Part shown: one piece after another, positions 10,230 to 17,534 of the stretch
Layout: each line of letters starts with the position of its first letter
How positions within the stretch are numbered: the first letter of the stretch is position 1
Origin: Vibrio bathopelagicus
GTDB lineage: Bacteria; Pseudomonadota; Gammaproteobacteria; Enterobacterales; Vibrionaceae
DNA length: 64,000 bases
Direction: 5' to 3'
Assembly (NCBI RefSeq): GCF_014879975.1
Contig: NZ_CP062500.1
Span: 3,585,239 to 3,649,238, forward strand
Translations under genes and position numbers: made by a program
The notes under the pieces: generated by a model
Told to the model about the DNA's origin: nothing
Databases searched by the model: none
What the model saw: only the letters and a program-made list of their open reading frames with translations

Positions 10230-11021
10230 CTAAGACGCGCTTTCTAAATACTCGACCACCATCTTACCGGCATCTTCTGGTGAGGTATCAAGCGGGACGC
10301 TCAATTGGCGTTGTAGCTGACCAATACCAAGCAAGCTCGCTAACATGCCTTTGGCACCATCACGATTTCTATCGATCTCAAACCACAGCTTGAGCTCTGT
10401 TTCATCGTGATGTGCAACCACCTCCAATTCACGCCACCGGCCATGATAAGGGCCAGTCGTCGGAACAAATTCGAACTCTTGCACAAACGGTAACTCAAAA
10501 CCTTCCACCGCTTCACACTCGACTTGGCGAATGCGTAGCCCTTGAGCTTCTAGTTCGTTAAAGATGCCATCGAGCAATGGATCAGGACGAACCGTTAAAA
10601 CGTCCTTATCAGACGGATCGATTGCCATCGCAATATCGAGTCCTGTCTCCAGCCACACCTTTGAATCACCAATCGTAACCGGTGTATTCAGCGGCACATC
10701 AAACTCACATTCAAAATCTCGAGTTTCTCCCGGCTGAATAACAAAGGCATACGGTAGGCTCCATTTGGCCAACGAGTATGTTTGGTGCATTCGACGTTTA
10801 TGACCGCCCTCTTGCCTTTGCGAGTTCATGGTGACCTCTTTGACGTAACGACAGCACAAGTTGAGATCGATGTTGTCGATCTCTTGCGGCTGAGCGCCAC
10901 CATAGACATGCACAATAATGCTCGCCTTCTTACCTGGGTAAAGCACTTCCTGTTGCAATACAGAATCCACCTTGGCAGATCCAATTCCAAAACTTGCTAA
11001 CGTTTTCTTTAAGAACGACAT
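10230..11021 (-). CDS. SpoOM family protein
   Basis: A 263-residue cytoplasmic protein of the Spo0M (arrestin-like) family: MSFLKKTLASFGIGSAKVDS, then an arrestin-like beta-sandwich region (about 25-245) with VYPG-type strands and FVIQPGETRDFECEFDVPLNTP. In Bacillus it affects sporulation, and the role in Vibrio is unknown. The ATG at 11021 is chosen because a perfect AAAGGAGGTG ribosome site ends 4 bases before it. An in-frame GTG two codons upstream overlaps that site and is unlikely. Confidence 0.9.
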   Translation of the reverse strand: MSFLKKTLASFGIGSAKVDSVLQQEVLYPGKKASIIVHVYGGAQPQEIDNIDLNLCCRYVKEVTMNSQRQEGGHKRRMHQTYSLAKWSLPYAFVIQPGETRDFECEFDVPLNTPVTIGDSKVWLETGLDIAMAIDPSDKDVLTVRPDPLLDGIFNELEAQGLRIRQVECEAVEGFELPFVQEFEFVPTTGPYHGRWRELEVVAHHDETELKLWFEIDRNRDGAKGMLASLLGIGQLQRQLSVPLDTSPEDAGKMVVEYLESAS

Positions 11022-11140
11022 ATGCACCTCCTTTAAAGCATCATCTTAAGCCTGAAAGAGGTTCAAACTCAAATATACTGCTCACACTATTTTAGCTCTA
11101 ATATCGTTTAATTATCACTCAGGCGTCGATCGATAACTGA

Positions 11141-11184
11141 GATAATGATAATCTAAGCCTTGATATGCATGCATATCATTATCC
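11141..11184. promoter_or_regulatory. Paired Fur-like boxes around an 18-bp palindrome
   Basis: GATAATGATAATC (11141-11153) matches the first 13 bases of the Fur consensus exactly. The reverse complement of 11171-11184 begins GGATAATGATATGC, a second, weaker match. Between and overlapping them is the perfect palindrome TGATATGCA/TGCATATCA (11161-11178). The array lies upstream of a small transcription unit ending at the terminator 11475-11502 and could also reach the divergent spo0M-like gene. Iron control is an inference from the motif only. Confidence 0.5.
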
Positions 11185-11304
11185 TGATTTATTTTTCGGA
11201 TTGGCGAAAGCCAGACGAGTGACTCTTCAAGTAATTGAAGCGAAGCTCATGATAAGTCAGGCCATTAGATTGGCAATGGATATGCCTGACCGTTAGGTAA
11301 ATTA

Positions 11305-11472
11305 ATGCGCCCAACAGCTGTCAGGTTCTCGCACACCAACCGTAGTGCGATGCGTCGTCGTAGTGGCTTTGTTGCTGCTCCAACGGCTAAGAAATTGGCT
11401 CCTACAATGACTCTCGTTCAGAAGACTGCTTTATTAGCACCGACTGCAACAAAAGTAATTAAAGCCGCTTAA
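11305..11472 (+). CDS. Small basic ORF of unknown function (55 aa)
   Basis: ATG at 11305 with AGGT 7 bases upstream, ending TAA at 11472, three bases before a strong terminator. The product has eleven Arg/Lys and no Asp or Glu; it starts MRPTAVRFSHTNRSAMRRRS and ends in Ala/Thr/Lys-rich repeats (AAPTAKK, LAPTATK). No family recognised. The position between Fur-like sites and a terminator, with a structured leader of about 120 bases, suggests a real transcript. It could be a peptide gene, or a small RNA in which the ORF is incidental. Confidence 0.45.
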   Translation: MRPTAVRFSHTNRSAMRRRSGFVAAPTAKKLAPTMTLVQKTALLAPTATKVIKAA

Positions 11473-11474
11473 CG

Positions 11475-11502
11475 AAAAGCGCAGTTTTTACTGCGCTTTT
11501 TT
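11475..11502 (+). terminator. Rho-independent terminator of the small unit
   Basis: AAAAGCGCAGT (11475-11485) pairs with ACTGCGCTTTT (11490-11500) around a TTTT loop, followed by TT. A perfect 11-bp stem. It closes the transcript that carries the 55-residue ORF. Confidence 0.9.
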
Positions 11503-11603
11503 CTTGCCCCGTCCCGTCTTGCAATGTCTTTACACATTGGTATTCCCTACCCGATTTGATACCTTAGCCACAAATCATTATAAAATTTGTGGAGAAGTAA
11601 AGT

Positions 11604-11867
11604 ATGAAGTGTCACCGCATTGAGGAACTACTTGAACTGATGGAGCCTGAGTGGCAGAAAGATCAAGAGCTTAACCTATTAGAGTTCATCATTAAGCTAT
11701 CAAAAGAAGCGGGCTACCAAGGTAAGCTTGAAGACCTGACTGATGATGTTCTTATCTATCATCTAAAAATGCGTAATAGCGAAAAAGATGAAATGATCCC
11801 AGGTCTGAAAAAAGACCAAGAAGATGACTTCAAAACAGCGATTCTTAAAGCGCGCGGTATCATCTAA
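11604..11867 (+). CDS. yihD: YihD family protein (DUF1040)
   Basis: An 87-residue protein starting [20 protein letters not shown], recognised as YihD/DUF1040. Full length for the family. GTGGAGAAGTAAAGT lies upstream as a ribosome site. Role unknown. In E. coli yihD sits next to srkA (yihE) and dsbA; here the same neighbourhood is kept but is now split by ccoG and the 13-kb provirus. Confidence 0.93.
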   Translation: MKCHRIEELLELMEPEWQKDQELNLLEFIIKLSKEAGYQGKLEDLTDDVLIYHLKMRNSEKDEMIPGLKKDQEDDFKTAILKARGII

Positions 11868-11895
11868 CCGGCTCAAAACAATCAAACAGACTTTC

Positions 11896-11923
11896 AATAA
11901 GCGACCACTCGGTCGCTTATTTT
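11896..11923 (+). terminator. Terminator after yihD
   Basis: AATAAGCGACC (11896-11906) and GGTCGCTTATT (11911-11921) form a perfect 11-bp stem with an ACTC loop, followed by TTG. The remaining 245 bases to ccoG contain no further gene I would support. One sequence at 11977-11990 (TTGATTGCGTTAAA) is a half-match to an FNR site. Confidence 0.85.
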
Positions 11924-12167
11924 GTTTCTGTTCGCTATTTTTTCGTCACAACTGTTACCACTTTTGTTGTTAAAGGTTGATTGCGTTAAAGAAATGACAA
12001 CAAGATTGCCGTTATAATCGCCACCCATAAGAATCTTCTAAAATAATAAGAGTCAGTGCTAAGTCAGCCCATGCACCAAACTCGAAGCTTAGGTTCTCTA
12101 ACACCATATTTTAAAGCAATGTCGTCAATACTCTCGCAGAAGGGTATAGCCACCAAAAGGATAGTCC

Positions 12168-13586
12168 ATGAGTCAGGATAAAATCGATATCAAAGATGTG
12201 ACTCCTAAAACCTTTAATCCCAAGACACATAAAGGTAATGGAGATCGATTTAACCCAAGTAACCGCATCTATGTGCGAGAAAGCAAAGGTAAATTCCAAC
12301 AGCTACGCCGCTATGGCGGTTGGTTCTTACTTTTACTTTTTGCGCTTATCCCATGGATTCCATTTGGTGAACGACAAGCGATCTTGCTCGATATCGGCAG
12401 CCAACAGTTCAACTTCTTTGGTACAACTCTGTACCCACAAGATCTGACGCTACTCGCCATCCTATTCATGATTGCGGCGTTTGGCTTATTCTTCATAACC
12501 ACCTTCTTAGGACGAGTCTGGTGTGGCTATTTGTGCCCTCAAACCGTCTGGACCTTCATGTACATTTGGTTCGAAGAGAAACTGGAAGGCGCGGCTAACA
12601 AACGTAAGAAGCAAGATTCAAACAAACTCACCGCCAATTTGGCGATCAGGAAAACACTCAAACACATCGCATGGTGGGCTATTGCTATCGCAACCGGCCT
12701 CACCTTCGTTGGCTACTTCATTCCAATCAAAGAGTTGGTGGTTGGCTTCTTTACCTTTAATTCCACTTTTTGGCCTGTGTTTTGGGTACTGTTCTTCGCG
12801 GGTTGTACTTATGCTAACGCGGGTTGGATGCGCTCGATAGTTTGTCTGCACATGTGTCCGTATGCGCGTTTCCAATCGGCTATGTTCGACAAAGATACCT
12901 TCATTGTTGGCTATAACACCGAGCGTGGTGAAAGCCGTGGTCCTCGTTCACGTAAAGTGGATCACAAACAACTCGGCTTAGGCGACTGTATTGACTGTAA
13001 TTTATGTGTGCAAGTTTGCCCTACCGGAATTGATATTCGTGACGGTCTACAATACGAGTGTATTAACTGTGGCGCGTGTATCGATGCCTGCGACAACACG
13101 ATGGAACGCATGGGTTATGAGAAAGGCCTGATCAACTACACCACCGAGCATAGGCTTGAGGGGCACTCAACCAAGGTAATGCGTCCTAAGCTGCTAGGCT
13201 ATGGAGCCATTTTGATTCTTATGCTTGGTTTGTTCTTTGTCCAAATAGCGAGTGTAGATCCTGCTGGGTTAAGCGTACTGCGTGATAGAAACCAGCTGTT
13301 CAGAATCAATAGCCAAGGACTTGTTGAAAACACCTACACCCTAAAAGTGATCAACAAAACTCAGCAAGAGCAAGAATATAAGCTTGATGTGAGTGGGCTT
13401 CCAGAATCGATCTGGTACGGTAAGCAAACCATTACCGTAGAACCAGGCGAGGTTCTGAATCTACCTATCAGTTTGGGAGCCGATCCAGAAAAACTGAGCT
13501 CACCAGTTTCGACAATTCAGTTTATACTCTCGGATAATGAAGAGTTTACGATGGAAGTCGAAAGCCGCTTTATCAAGAAGCTCTGA
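12168..13586 (+). CDS. ccoG: Cytochrome c oxidase accessory protein CcoG (RdxA/FixG)
   Basis: A 472-residue membrane iron-sulfur protein needed for copper delivery during cbb3 oxidase assembly. Hydrophobic helices lie at about 45-65, 90-110, 165-185, 205-225 and 345-365. The two [4Fe-4S] ferredoxin motifs are seen as CIDCNLCVQVCP and CINCGACIDAC (about 275-310). An Ig-like C-terminal domain ends the protein. ATG at 12168 is preceded by AAAAGGA. The gene is intact; the provirus is inserted in the terminator just after its stop codon. Confidence 0.96.
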   Translation: MSQDKIDIKDVTPKTFNPKTHKGNGDRFNPSNRIYVRESKGKFQQLRRYGGWFLLLLFALIPWIPFGERQAILLDIGSQQFNFFGTTLYPQDLTLLAILFMIAAFGLFFITTFLGRVWCGYLCPQTVWTFMYIWFEEKLEGAANKRKKQDSNKLTANLAIRKTLKHIAWWAIAIATGLTFVGYFIPIKELVVGFFTFNSTFWPVFWVLFFAGCTYANAGWMRSIVCLHMCPYARFQSAMFDKDTFIVGYNTERGESRGPRSRKVDHKQLGLGDCIDCNLCVQVCPTGIDIRDGLQYECINCGACIDACDNTMERMGYEKGLINYTTEHRLEGHSTKVMRPKLLGYGAILILMLGLFFVQIASVDPAGLSVLRDRNQLFRINSQGLVENTYTLKVINKTQQEQEYKLDVSGLPESIWYGKQTITVEPGEVLNLPISLGADPEKLSSPVSTIQFILSDNEEFTMEVESRFIKKL

Positions 13587-13634
13587 TACCAGTAACCTTA
13601 ATGGTTGGTATAACACCCCAATAAATGGAAAAAG

Positions 13635-13652
13635 GCTCAGTAATGAGCCTTT
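13635..13652 (+). repeat. attL core (18-bp direct repeat)
   Basis: GCTCAGTAATGAGCCTTT occurs here and again at 26594-26611, exactly flanking the 12.96-kb element. Here it is part of the hairpin AAAGGCTCA-gtaa-TGAGCCTTT, the Rho-independent terminator of ccoG, so the attachment site is a transcription terminator rather than a tRNA gene. Confidence 0.9.
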
Positions 13653-13700
13653 CAATGAAGATTAAGTCATTGTTTTTAAATTAAAATAAAAACAGAAAAA

Positions 13701-13715
13701 CCACAAAATGACCAC
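13701..13715 (+). repeat. Left copy of a 15-bp repeat, possible integrase arm site
   Basis: CCACAAAATGACCAC is identical to 26476-26490, in the same orientation. Both copies lie inside the element, 48 bp from the attL core and 103 bp from the attR core. This is the placement expected for arm-type integrase or excisionase binding sites. Confidence 0.6.
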
Positions 13716-13736
13716 TAGCAATAGTGGGCTTTCTTT

Positions 13737-14438
13737 TTAACTCTTTGGAGCACTCCCCCAAAGCAACGAAGTATCATTTCCTAATAAGCCAGCCACATAA
13801 TCTATACCGCCATGCTTAACGGTAAGAAACACACCGCTATACGTACCATTCATTGAAACTTGAGCACATGACACAGCGTTTGCGTTGTTTACATTGAAAT
13901 ACGCGCCGTTACGCACAAGGGTTCCTGTGATTGTACAAATACCATTTACAGCAAAAGAGCTATCAGCATTGATTGTCCATGTACTACCATCGTTAAGATT
14001 TGTATGAGTACCTACAATCTCAGATAGTTGCAAAGAATCAGACGTTTTATCCATTGAGTACGCTAGATTGCTTCCATTAAAAACCGCAGTCAGTGACACA
14101 GAATTACCCGTAAAATTAGCAGTCATTTCCTGACTACTACTTTTAAGGAAACTTGATGTATCAGCGTACGTTACGCCCTTAGTTTTCATCTGCTTTTCTG
14201 TCGTGGTTGCACTATCAGTAAAGTAAACACCATTATTTGCAAAGTCACCCACCACCAAATTATTAGCAGAACGCGAAGAGTCGATTACCATCACAGCTAA
14301 ATCCGCAGTGTTGACATAAATCCCACTGCCCGAAAATGAACTAGAACTACTAGGGGTAGAGCTTCCCCCGCCCCCACCACCACAACCGACCAGTGATACA
14401 GACGCTATTAAACCAACGATTAAGCCTTTATTTTTCAT
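13737..14438 (-). CDS. Provirus lipoprotein, possible lysogenic conversion gene
   Basis: A 233-residue lipoprotein: MKNKGLIVGLIASVSLVGC, where LVGC is the lipobox. Six glycines and a Ser/Thr-rich linker follow, then a beta-rich globular domain (about 45-233). It lies at the attL end, is separated from the late operon by a terminator (14494-14519), and so probably has its own promoter and is expressed in the lysogen. Cargo genes in that position often alter the host envelope, for example by superinfection exclusion; that role is an inference. No family recognised. The upstream in-frame ATG at 14486 would bury the signal peptide. Confidence 0.75.
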   Translation of the reverse strand: MKNKGLIVGLIASVSLVGCGGGGGGSSTPSSSSSFSGSGIYVNTADLAVMVIDSSRSANNLVVGDFANNGVYFTDSATTTEKQMKTKGVTYADTSSFLKSSSQEMTANFTGNSVSLTAVFNGSNLAYSMDKTSDSLQLSEIVGTHTNLNDGSTWTINADSSFAVNGICTITGTLVRNGAYFNVNNANAVSCAQVSMNGTYSGVFLTVKHGGIDYVAGLLGNDTSLLWGSAPKS

Positions 14439-14493
14439 TTGTTCATTATCCCTATTTGCATATGCGCACAAAATAGTATCAAACAAAAATAAT

Positions 14494-14519
14494 AAAGCCC
14501 ACTTAGGTTAGTGGGCTTT
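14494..14519. terminator. Terminator at the end of the provirus late operon
   Basis: AAAGCCCACT (14494-14503) pairs with AGTGGGCTTT (14510-14519) over 10 bp around TAGGTT. It lies just past the last gene of the minus-strand lysis cassette and upstream of the lipoprotein gene. The minus-strand 3' side is TTATT, the plus-strand side ATAAAA, so it is better placed for the minus strand. A related stem (CCACTagcaatAGTGG) occurs at 13711-13726. Confidence 0.65.
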
Positions 14520-14525
14520 ATAAAA

Positions 14526-14645
14526 CTAAAAGACTTTAGTTTCCAATCGGATAAGTCGGTTGTTATGTCGCCAGAATATAGCAACGATGATTAACATTGA
14601 GGGAGGCAAGCCCATTGACGTGAGATACTGGAATAGCTCAACCAT
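14526..14645 (-). CDS. 39-residue membrane protein, lysis cassette
   Basis: A tiny ORF starting ATG at 14645: MVELFQYLTSMGLPPSMLII, then VAIFW and a basic tail RHNNRLIRLETKVF. It has one predicted transmembrane segment (about 11-26). Its start overlaps the end of the 3TM holin gene by 8 bases and AGGGGGTG is the ribosome site. The position last in an endolysin/holin cassette and the single helix fit a holin accessory or spanin-like role, but that is inferred. No family recognised. Confidence 0.6.
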   Translation of the reverse strand: MVELFQYLTSMGLPPSMLIIVAIFWRHNNRLIRLETKVF

Positions 14646-15057
14646 TTACACCCCCTAAACGTTTTTGCAGCCAATGCTCAAAGGCAACCCGCACCATTCG
14701 ACGAAAACCGAACGTATCAACGTAAATCATCCCTAGCGCATACCAGTAATATTCTGGTACACCACCCAATGCAGCAAAACCCGCATCAACGATATGCGCC
14801 CAATCAGGGATAAACGATAGCCCTAGCGGTAAGGTGGTCAGAATCAATAGATATTCATCTTTCCAGCCTCTCTGCTTAATGCTCAGTTCATCCAATTTCG
14901 CCGCTGATTCATCACCGGATTGCAGTCGCTTGATTTGAGCGTCTAACTTAGCTTGCTCTAGCTTGTCGTCACGCTCTTGCGCCTTGTGCTTTGCTTCCTG
15001 CTTTTGCTTAAAGTACCCGACCCCCTCAGTGAAAAGGGAGGTAATTAATCCAATCAT
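14638..15057 (-). CDS. Holin-like protein (GTA 3TM holin type)
   Basis: A 139-residue protein with an N-terminal amphipathic stretch, a charged coiled-coil region (about 18-55, KQKQEAKHKAQERDDKLEQA) and a hydrophobic C-terminal half. WKDEYLLILTTLPLGLSFIP and EYYWYALGMIYVDTFGF resemble the 3TM holin family first described in gene transfer agents. A holin would release the M15 endolysin encoded two genes upstream. The ATG at 15057 overlaps the stop of the 32-residue gene (ATGA). A TTG two codons earlier is an alternative. Confidence 0.7.
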   Translation of the reverse strand: MIGLITSLFTEGVGYFKQKQEAKHKAQERDDKLEQAKLDAQIKRLQSGDESAAKLDELSIKQRGWKDEYLLILTTLPLGLSFIPDWAHIVDAGFAALGGVPEYYWYALGMIYVDTFGFRRMVRVAFEHWLQKRLGGVNG

Positions 15058-15155
15058 AGCCAACCTTGCTTCTTTAAGAATTTGATTGTGTAAGCCGCTA
15101 CCACCGCACCAACAACGGTGACGGCGATTCGTTTCGCGTCACCTTTGTTCATCAT
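15054..15155 (-). CDS. Small membrane protein (32-33 aa), lysis cassette
   Basis: ATG ATG at 15155/15152, overlapping the endolysin stop (ATGA), ends with TGA overlapping the holin start (ATGA). The product has a basic N terminus (MMNKGDAKRIA), one hydrophobic helix (VTVVGAVVAAYTI) and a basic tail (KFLKKQGWL). Being locked by ATGA overlaps on both sides is the main evidence that it is translated. It may be a second holin component or a virion membrane peptide. Confidence 0.6.
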   Translation of the reverse strand: MMNKGDAKRIAVTVVGAVVAAYTIKFLKKQGWL

Positions 15156-15628
15156 CGGTAAACAGCCTTATCCAGTTCGATGTGTGGACCATCTTTAAAA
15201 GACTTCCAATCACCACCCCACTTGATAGGCACACCCAATTCACGAGCGGCCTGTTTAAACGCCCAACTTACTTGCTCGTAATAGCTAAAGCCCCAAGTCA
15301 CTTTCCCGTTTTCGTCATAAACAACAAAATCGATGGCATGGCCTGTTTGGTGTCGACTCTTACGAGAATAACCGTCCAGTTGGCTTGCACCTTTTTTGAA
15401 TAGAACGTTTTGTTCTTCCGCTGTACGTTTGCCAGAGGTGATACCAAAATCAAACGGTGAAAGCTGAATAGCGCGATGAACCACGGCTTTTAAATCTCGG
15501 TGAACCCCACCCATTCGAGCTTCACTACGTGCTGATAGCACCCATTTAGAAACGGTTTCTTTTTTCATAAGTAATAGCCCTCCAACGGCTAAACAGACGC
15601 TTGCGGCAATGATGGTTTTTGAGGCCAT
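15152..15628 (-). CDS. M15 family peptidase, membrane-anchored endolysin
   Basis: A 158-residue protein with an N-terminal hydrophobic anchor (about 4-21, TIIAASVCLAVGGLLL) followed by a VanY/M15 D,D- or L,D-carboxypeptidase domain. Zinc and catalytic motifs are clear: SGKRTAEEQ, SRHQTGHAIDFV (His and Asp ligands) and WGGDWKSFKDGPHIEL (final His). T5-type endolysins belong to this family and cleave peptidoglycan stem peptides. The N-terminal anchor suggests signal-arrest-release export, or that it is a virion-membrane lysin used at entry. It overlaps the chaperone gene by 40 bases. Confidence 0.88.
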   Translation of the reverse strand: MASKTIIAASVCLAVGGLLLMKKETVSKWVLSARSEARMGGVHRDLKAVVHRAIQLSPFDFGITSGKRTAEEQNVLFKKGASQLDGYSRKSRHQTGHAIDFVVYDENGKVTWGFSYYEQVSWAFKQAARELGVPIKWGGDWKSFKDGPHIELDKAVYR

Positions 15629-15840
15629 ACCACATCTTCCGGATTGCTGTAGGTTTGAGGGATATCGCGTAGAGCTTGGCGATACTGTCGGAATGGCGCT
15701 TCACTGAAACCTGCATCAATAGCAGCTTCTAAAAGTGTGTCTGCAACTTTTAGCTTACCTTCTCGTATTGCGCGAATTTCAGTCCAACGCGAAGCTAAAA
15801 CTAAGTCATTGTCTGCTATATCGTGAGTAATAATTTCCAT
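15589..15840 (-). CDS. Tail-fibre-assembly-chaperone-like protein
   Basis: An 83-residue protein. The C-terminal segment FRQYRQALRDIPQTYSNPED followed by VVWPQKP is the signature of the phage tail assembly chaperone family found after fibre genes in tailed phages. Here it directly follows the spike gene (2 bases apart) in a virus without a tail, so the likely client is that receptor-binding protein. The start is the ATG at 15840. Confidence 0.75.
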   Translation of the reverse strand: MEIITHDIADNDLVLASRWTEIRAIREGKLKVADTLLEAAIDAGFSEAPFRQYRQALRDIPQTYSNPEDVVWPQKPSLPQASV

Positions 15841-15842
15841 GG

Positions 15843-16667
15843 TTATTTGCTCCAGTTTACAGGGCTATCATTGAACACATTTACAGGTGGGCGGGCGCAA
15901 CTCGCGTCATACTCTGCGTCGACTCGAAATACTCGGGTCGAGCCAGCTTGGTGTCGCGTATCTGCTTTAACTGTCAGTCGAGCGATTCCTGAATCTCTTC
16001 CTTGCCCAATATCTCGTAGGCTAATCGGAATAATCTGCCCTTCCATATCCTTGGTAATTAGAACTTCACGGTCACCGCTTGGCTGAGAAATGAATAAACA
16101 AATACCTTCGCGCCCAGTTGTCTTCTTTACTTCAAGAACACCGGAGACGGAGTCATAAGCACACGTTCCTGTGAAAACGAAATGGTCTAAGTAGCTGCTA
16201 GAAGCCATACCTCGGTGCGTCTGATAAAACTCGATTCGAAAAGAGTTGCCATATTTACCAAACCCGCCGTTTGCAACAAATTCAATCAAATTAAAGTAAG
16301 ATGTAGGTATGGTTGGGTCAGCTACATTAGGGTGACTAGGGTCTAAGTTCGCTCCTTTTTTATAACCACCATTCGCAACGGTATGCCTCAGTGAATAGAC
16401 CTTTTTTCCGCCAACGTTATAAACGTTAACCCCATTAATCACTTCCATAACAGCTTTGGTAACTGCGTTCATCTGACCTTGATAGCCAGAAAGCTTACTG
16501 TTGAATGAATTTGTAAAGCCTGCGACTTTTCCATCAAACACATTTACGAAGCTTGTAATTTTGCTATCAAACTGCGTTTGCATGGTTCGAATAGCACCGC
16601 CCTTGATGCTATCTAGTAGGTTTCGGGCTTCGGTCACCAGTTGCCCGATTGCCGTAAAATCACTCAT
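15843..16667 (-). CDS. Putative receptor-binding spike protein
   Basis: A 274-residue protein. Residues about 30-65 form a coiled coil with an 11-residue period (FDSKITSFVNV, FDGKVAGFTNS, FNSKLSGYQGQ). The following 200 residues are predicted beta-rich, with VYSLRHTVANGG, IEFYQTHRGMASS and RVFRVDAEYDAS. This is the layout of a trimeric fibre or spike: a stalk plus a beta head. It resembles C-terminal domains of phage tail fibres. In PM2 the vertex spike is P1 (335 aa); this is a functional analogy, not an alignment. Confidence 0.65.
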   Translation of the reverse strand: MSDFTAIGQLVTEARNLLDSIKGGAIRTMQTQFDSKITSFVNVFDGKVAGFTNSFNSKLSGYQGQMNAVTKAVMEVINGVNVYNVGGKKVYSLRHTVANGGYKKGANLDPSHPNVADPTIPTSYFNLIEFVANGGFGKYGNSFRIEFYQTHRGMASSSYLDHFVFTGTCAYDSVSGVLEVKKTTGREGICLFISQPSGDREVLITKDMEGQIIPISLRDIGQGRDSGIARLTVKADTRHQAGSTRVFRVDAEYDASCARPPVNVFNDSPVNWSK

Positions 16668-16932
16668 TGAGTTCTTTCTCCATTTCTTCCGCTACGTTCT
16701 GCAGACGCGGCAACGTATTCGCTGCAACACTGTCGGCCAGTTCGTGAACGTCATTATCTGAATTGAAAGCGTGGCGTTGTAATGAGACTACCGCCGAGCT
16801 TAGTGATACCTGATTGCTGTATACGCCGCGCATCATTTCCAACGCGTCTACCTGTTCAGGTTGTAGGTTCTTTAAGTGTTCAGTGAGCGGGTCGTATTTA
16901 ACGACCGCTCGACGTGGCATGAGGTGACTCAT
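16660..16932 (-). CDS. Provirus protein of unknown function (90 aa)
   Basis: Starts MSHLMPRRAVVKYDPLTEHL; the ATG at 16932 overlaps the stop of the upstream gene (ATGA), which is why I prefer it to an in-frame codon at 16989. Predicted largely helical with heptad-like Leu/Val spacing (about 15-85) and no membrane segment. Its end overlaps the spike start by 8 bases. Located between the putative penton protein and the spike, it may be a structural connector; no family recognised. Confidence 0.7.
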   Translation of the reverse strand: MSHLMPRRAVVKYDPLTEHLKNLQPEQVDALEMMRGVYSNQVSLSSAVVSLQRHAFNSDNDVHELADSVAANTLPRLQNVAEEMEKELNE

Positions 16933-17534
16933 CGGTGCACCTCCATCATTGCCAGTTTTAAAGGTTGATTTGAGTTGTTGTACGCCCAAAGCTCACCACC
17001 ACCCGTAATCGTAATTCCTGCGGGGGCTTGTCTGTCCCCCATAACCGGAAGCCCGACCACGGCAGAAACATTGCTATCACCAATCATCGCTTCTACTTCC
17101 GTATCGCTAATGTTTTGGATAATCGCCTCTAGTCGTGTAACTGAGGCATTGAACAAACGTTTCTTTTCATTAGGGTTAATAAGCAAATGGTCACGACTGA
17201 TAAAGCGTTGCGCCGTTTCTTGTCGAGTGGTCACGATTGAACGAATCTCACTGACTGCCAACGATTGAGCAAACTTCACCTGTGCAGGTGGGGTGGTTTT
17301 TAGATCACGTTTAGTGAGTTGGTACACCACTCGAATTGACACTGCATGAGGGTTAGAAATTTCAAGCTCTTTAAAGCTTTCAATATCTAACGTATCTCCC
17401 GCATCAACACGAATTTGTTCGCCGTTATCACTGCGAACATAGAGGTACTCTTGAGATTCACGGACAATCAGCCACTTATCAGAACCCACACCAAAACGTT
17501 TAACTTCATTAGCCTGTAAGGTTAGCTGTTTCAT
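16929..17534 (-). CDS. Putative minor capsid (vertex) protein
   Basis: A 201-residue soluble protein with two beta-rich regions (about 1-75 and 110-201). Landmarks are WLIVRESQEYLYVRS, GDTLDIESFKELEI and the Gly-rich GITITGGGELWAYNN followed by KLAMMEVHR. No signal or membrane segment. In double-jelly-roll viruses a single-jelly-roll penton is usually encoded near the spike, and this is the best candidate by size, predicted fold and position. The assignment is an inference. Confidence 0.6.
   Translation of the reverse strand: MKQLTLQANEVKRFGVGSDKWLIVRESQEYLYVRSDNGEQIRVDAGDTLDIESFKELEISNPHAVSIRVVYQLTKRDLKTTPPAQVKFAQSLAVSEIRSIVTTRQETAQRFISRDHLLINPNEKKRLFNASVTRLEAIIQNISDTEVEAMIGDSNVSAVVGLPVMGDRQAPAGITITGGGELWAYNNSNQPLKLAMMEVHR

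Noticed and set aside
11977..11990. TTGATTGCGTTAAA as an FNR site for ccoG
   Set aside because: Only the left half matches TTGAT-N4-ATCAA; the right half has three of five bases.
12071..12181. A 36-codon ORF overlapping the ccoG start
   Set aside because: No ribosome site before its ATG and no recognisable product; overlap with ccoG by chance is likely.
14638..16667. Remnant of a tailed prophage (holin, chaperone, fibre-like gene)
   Set aside because: No terminase, portal, head or tail tube gene; the surrounding genes form one continuous coupled operon with the capsid and ATPase genes.
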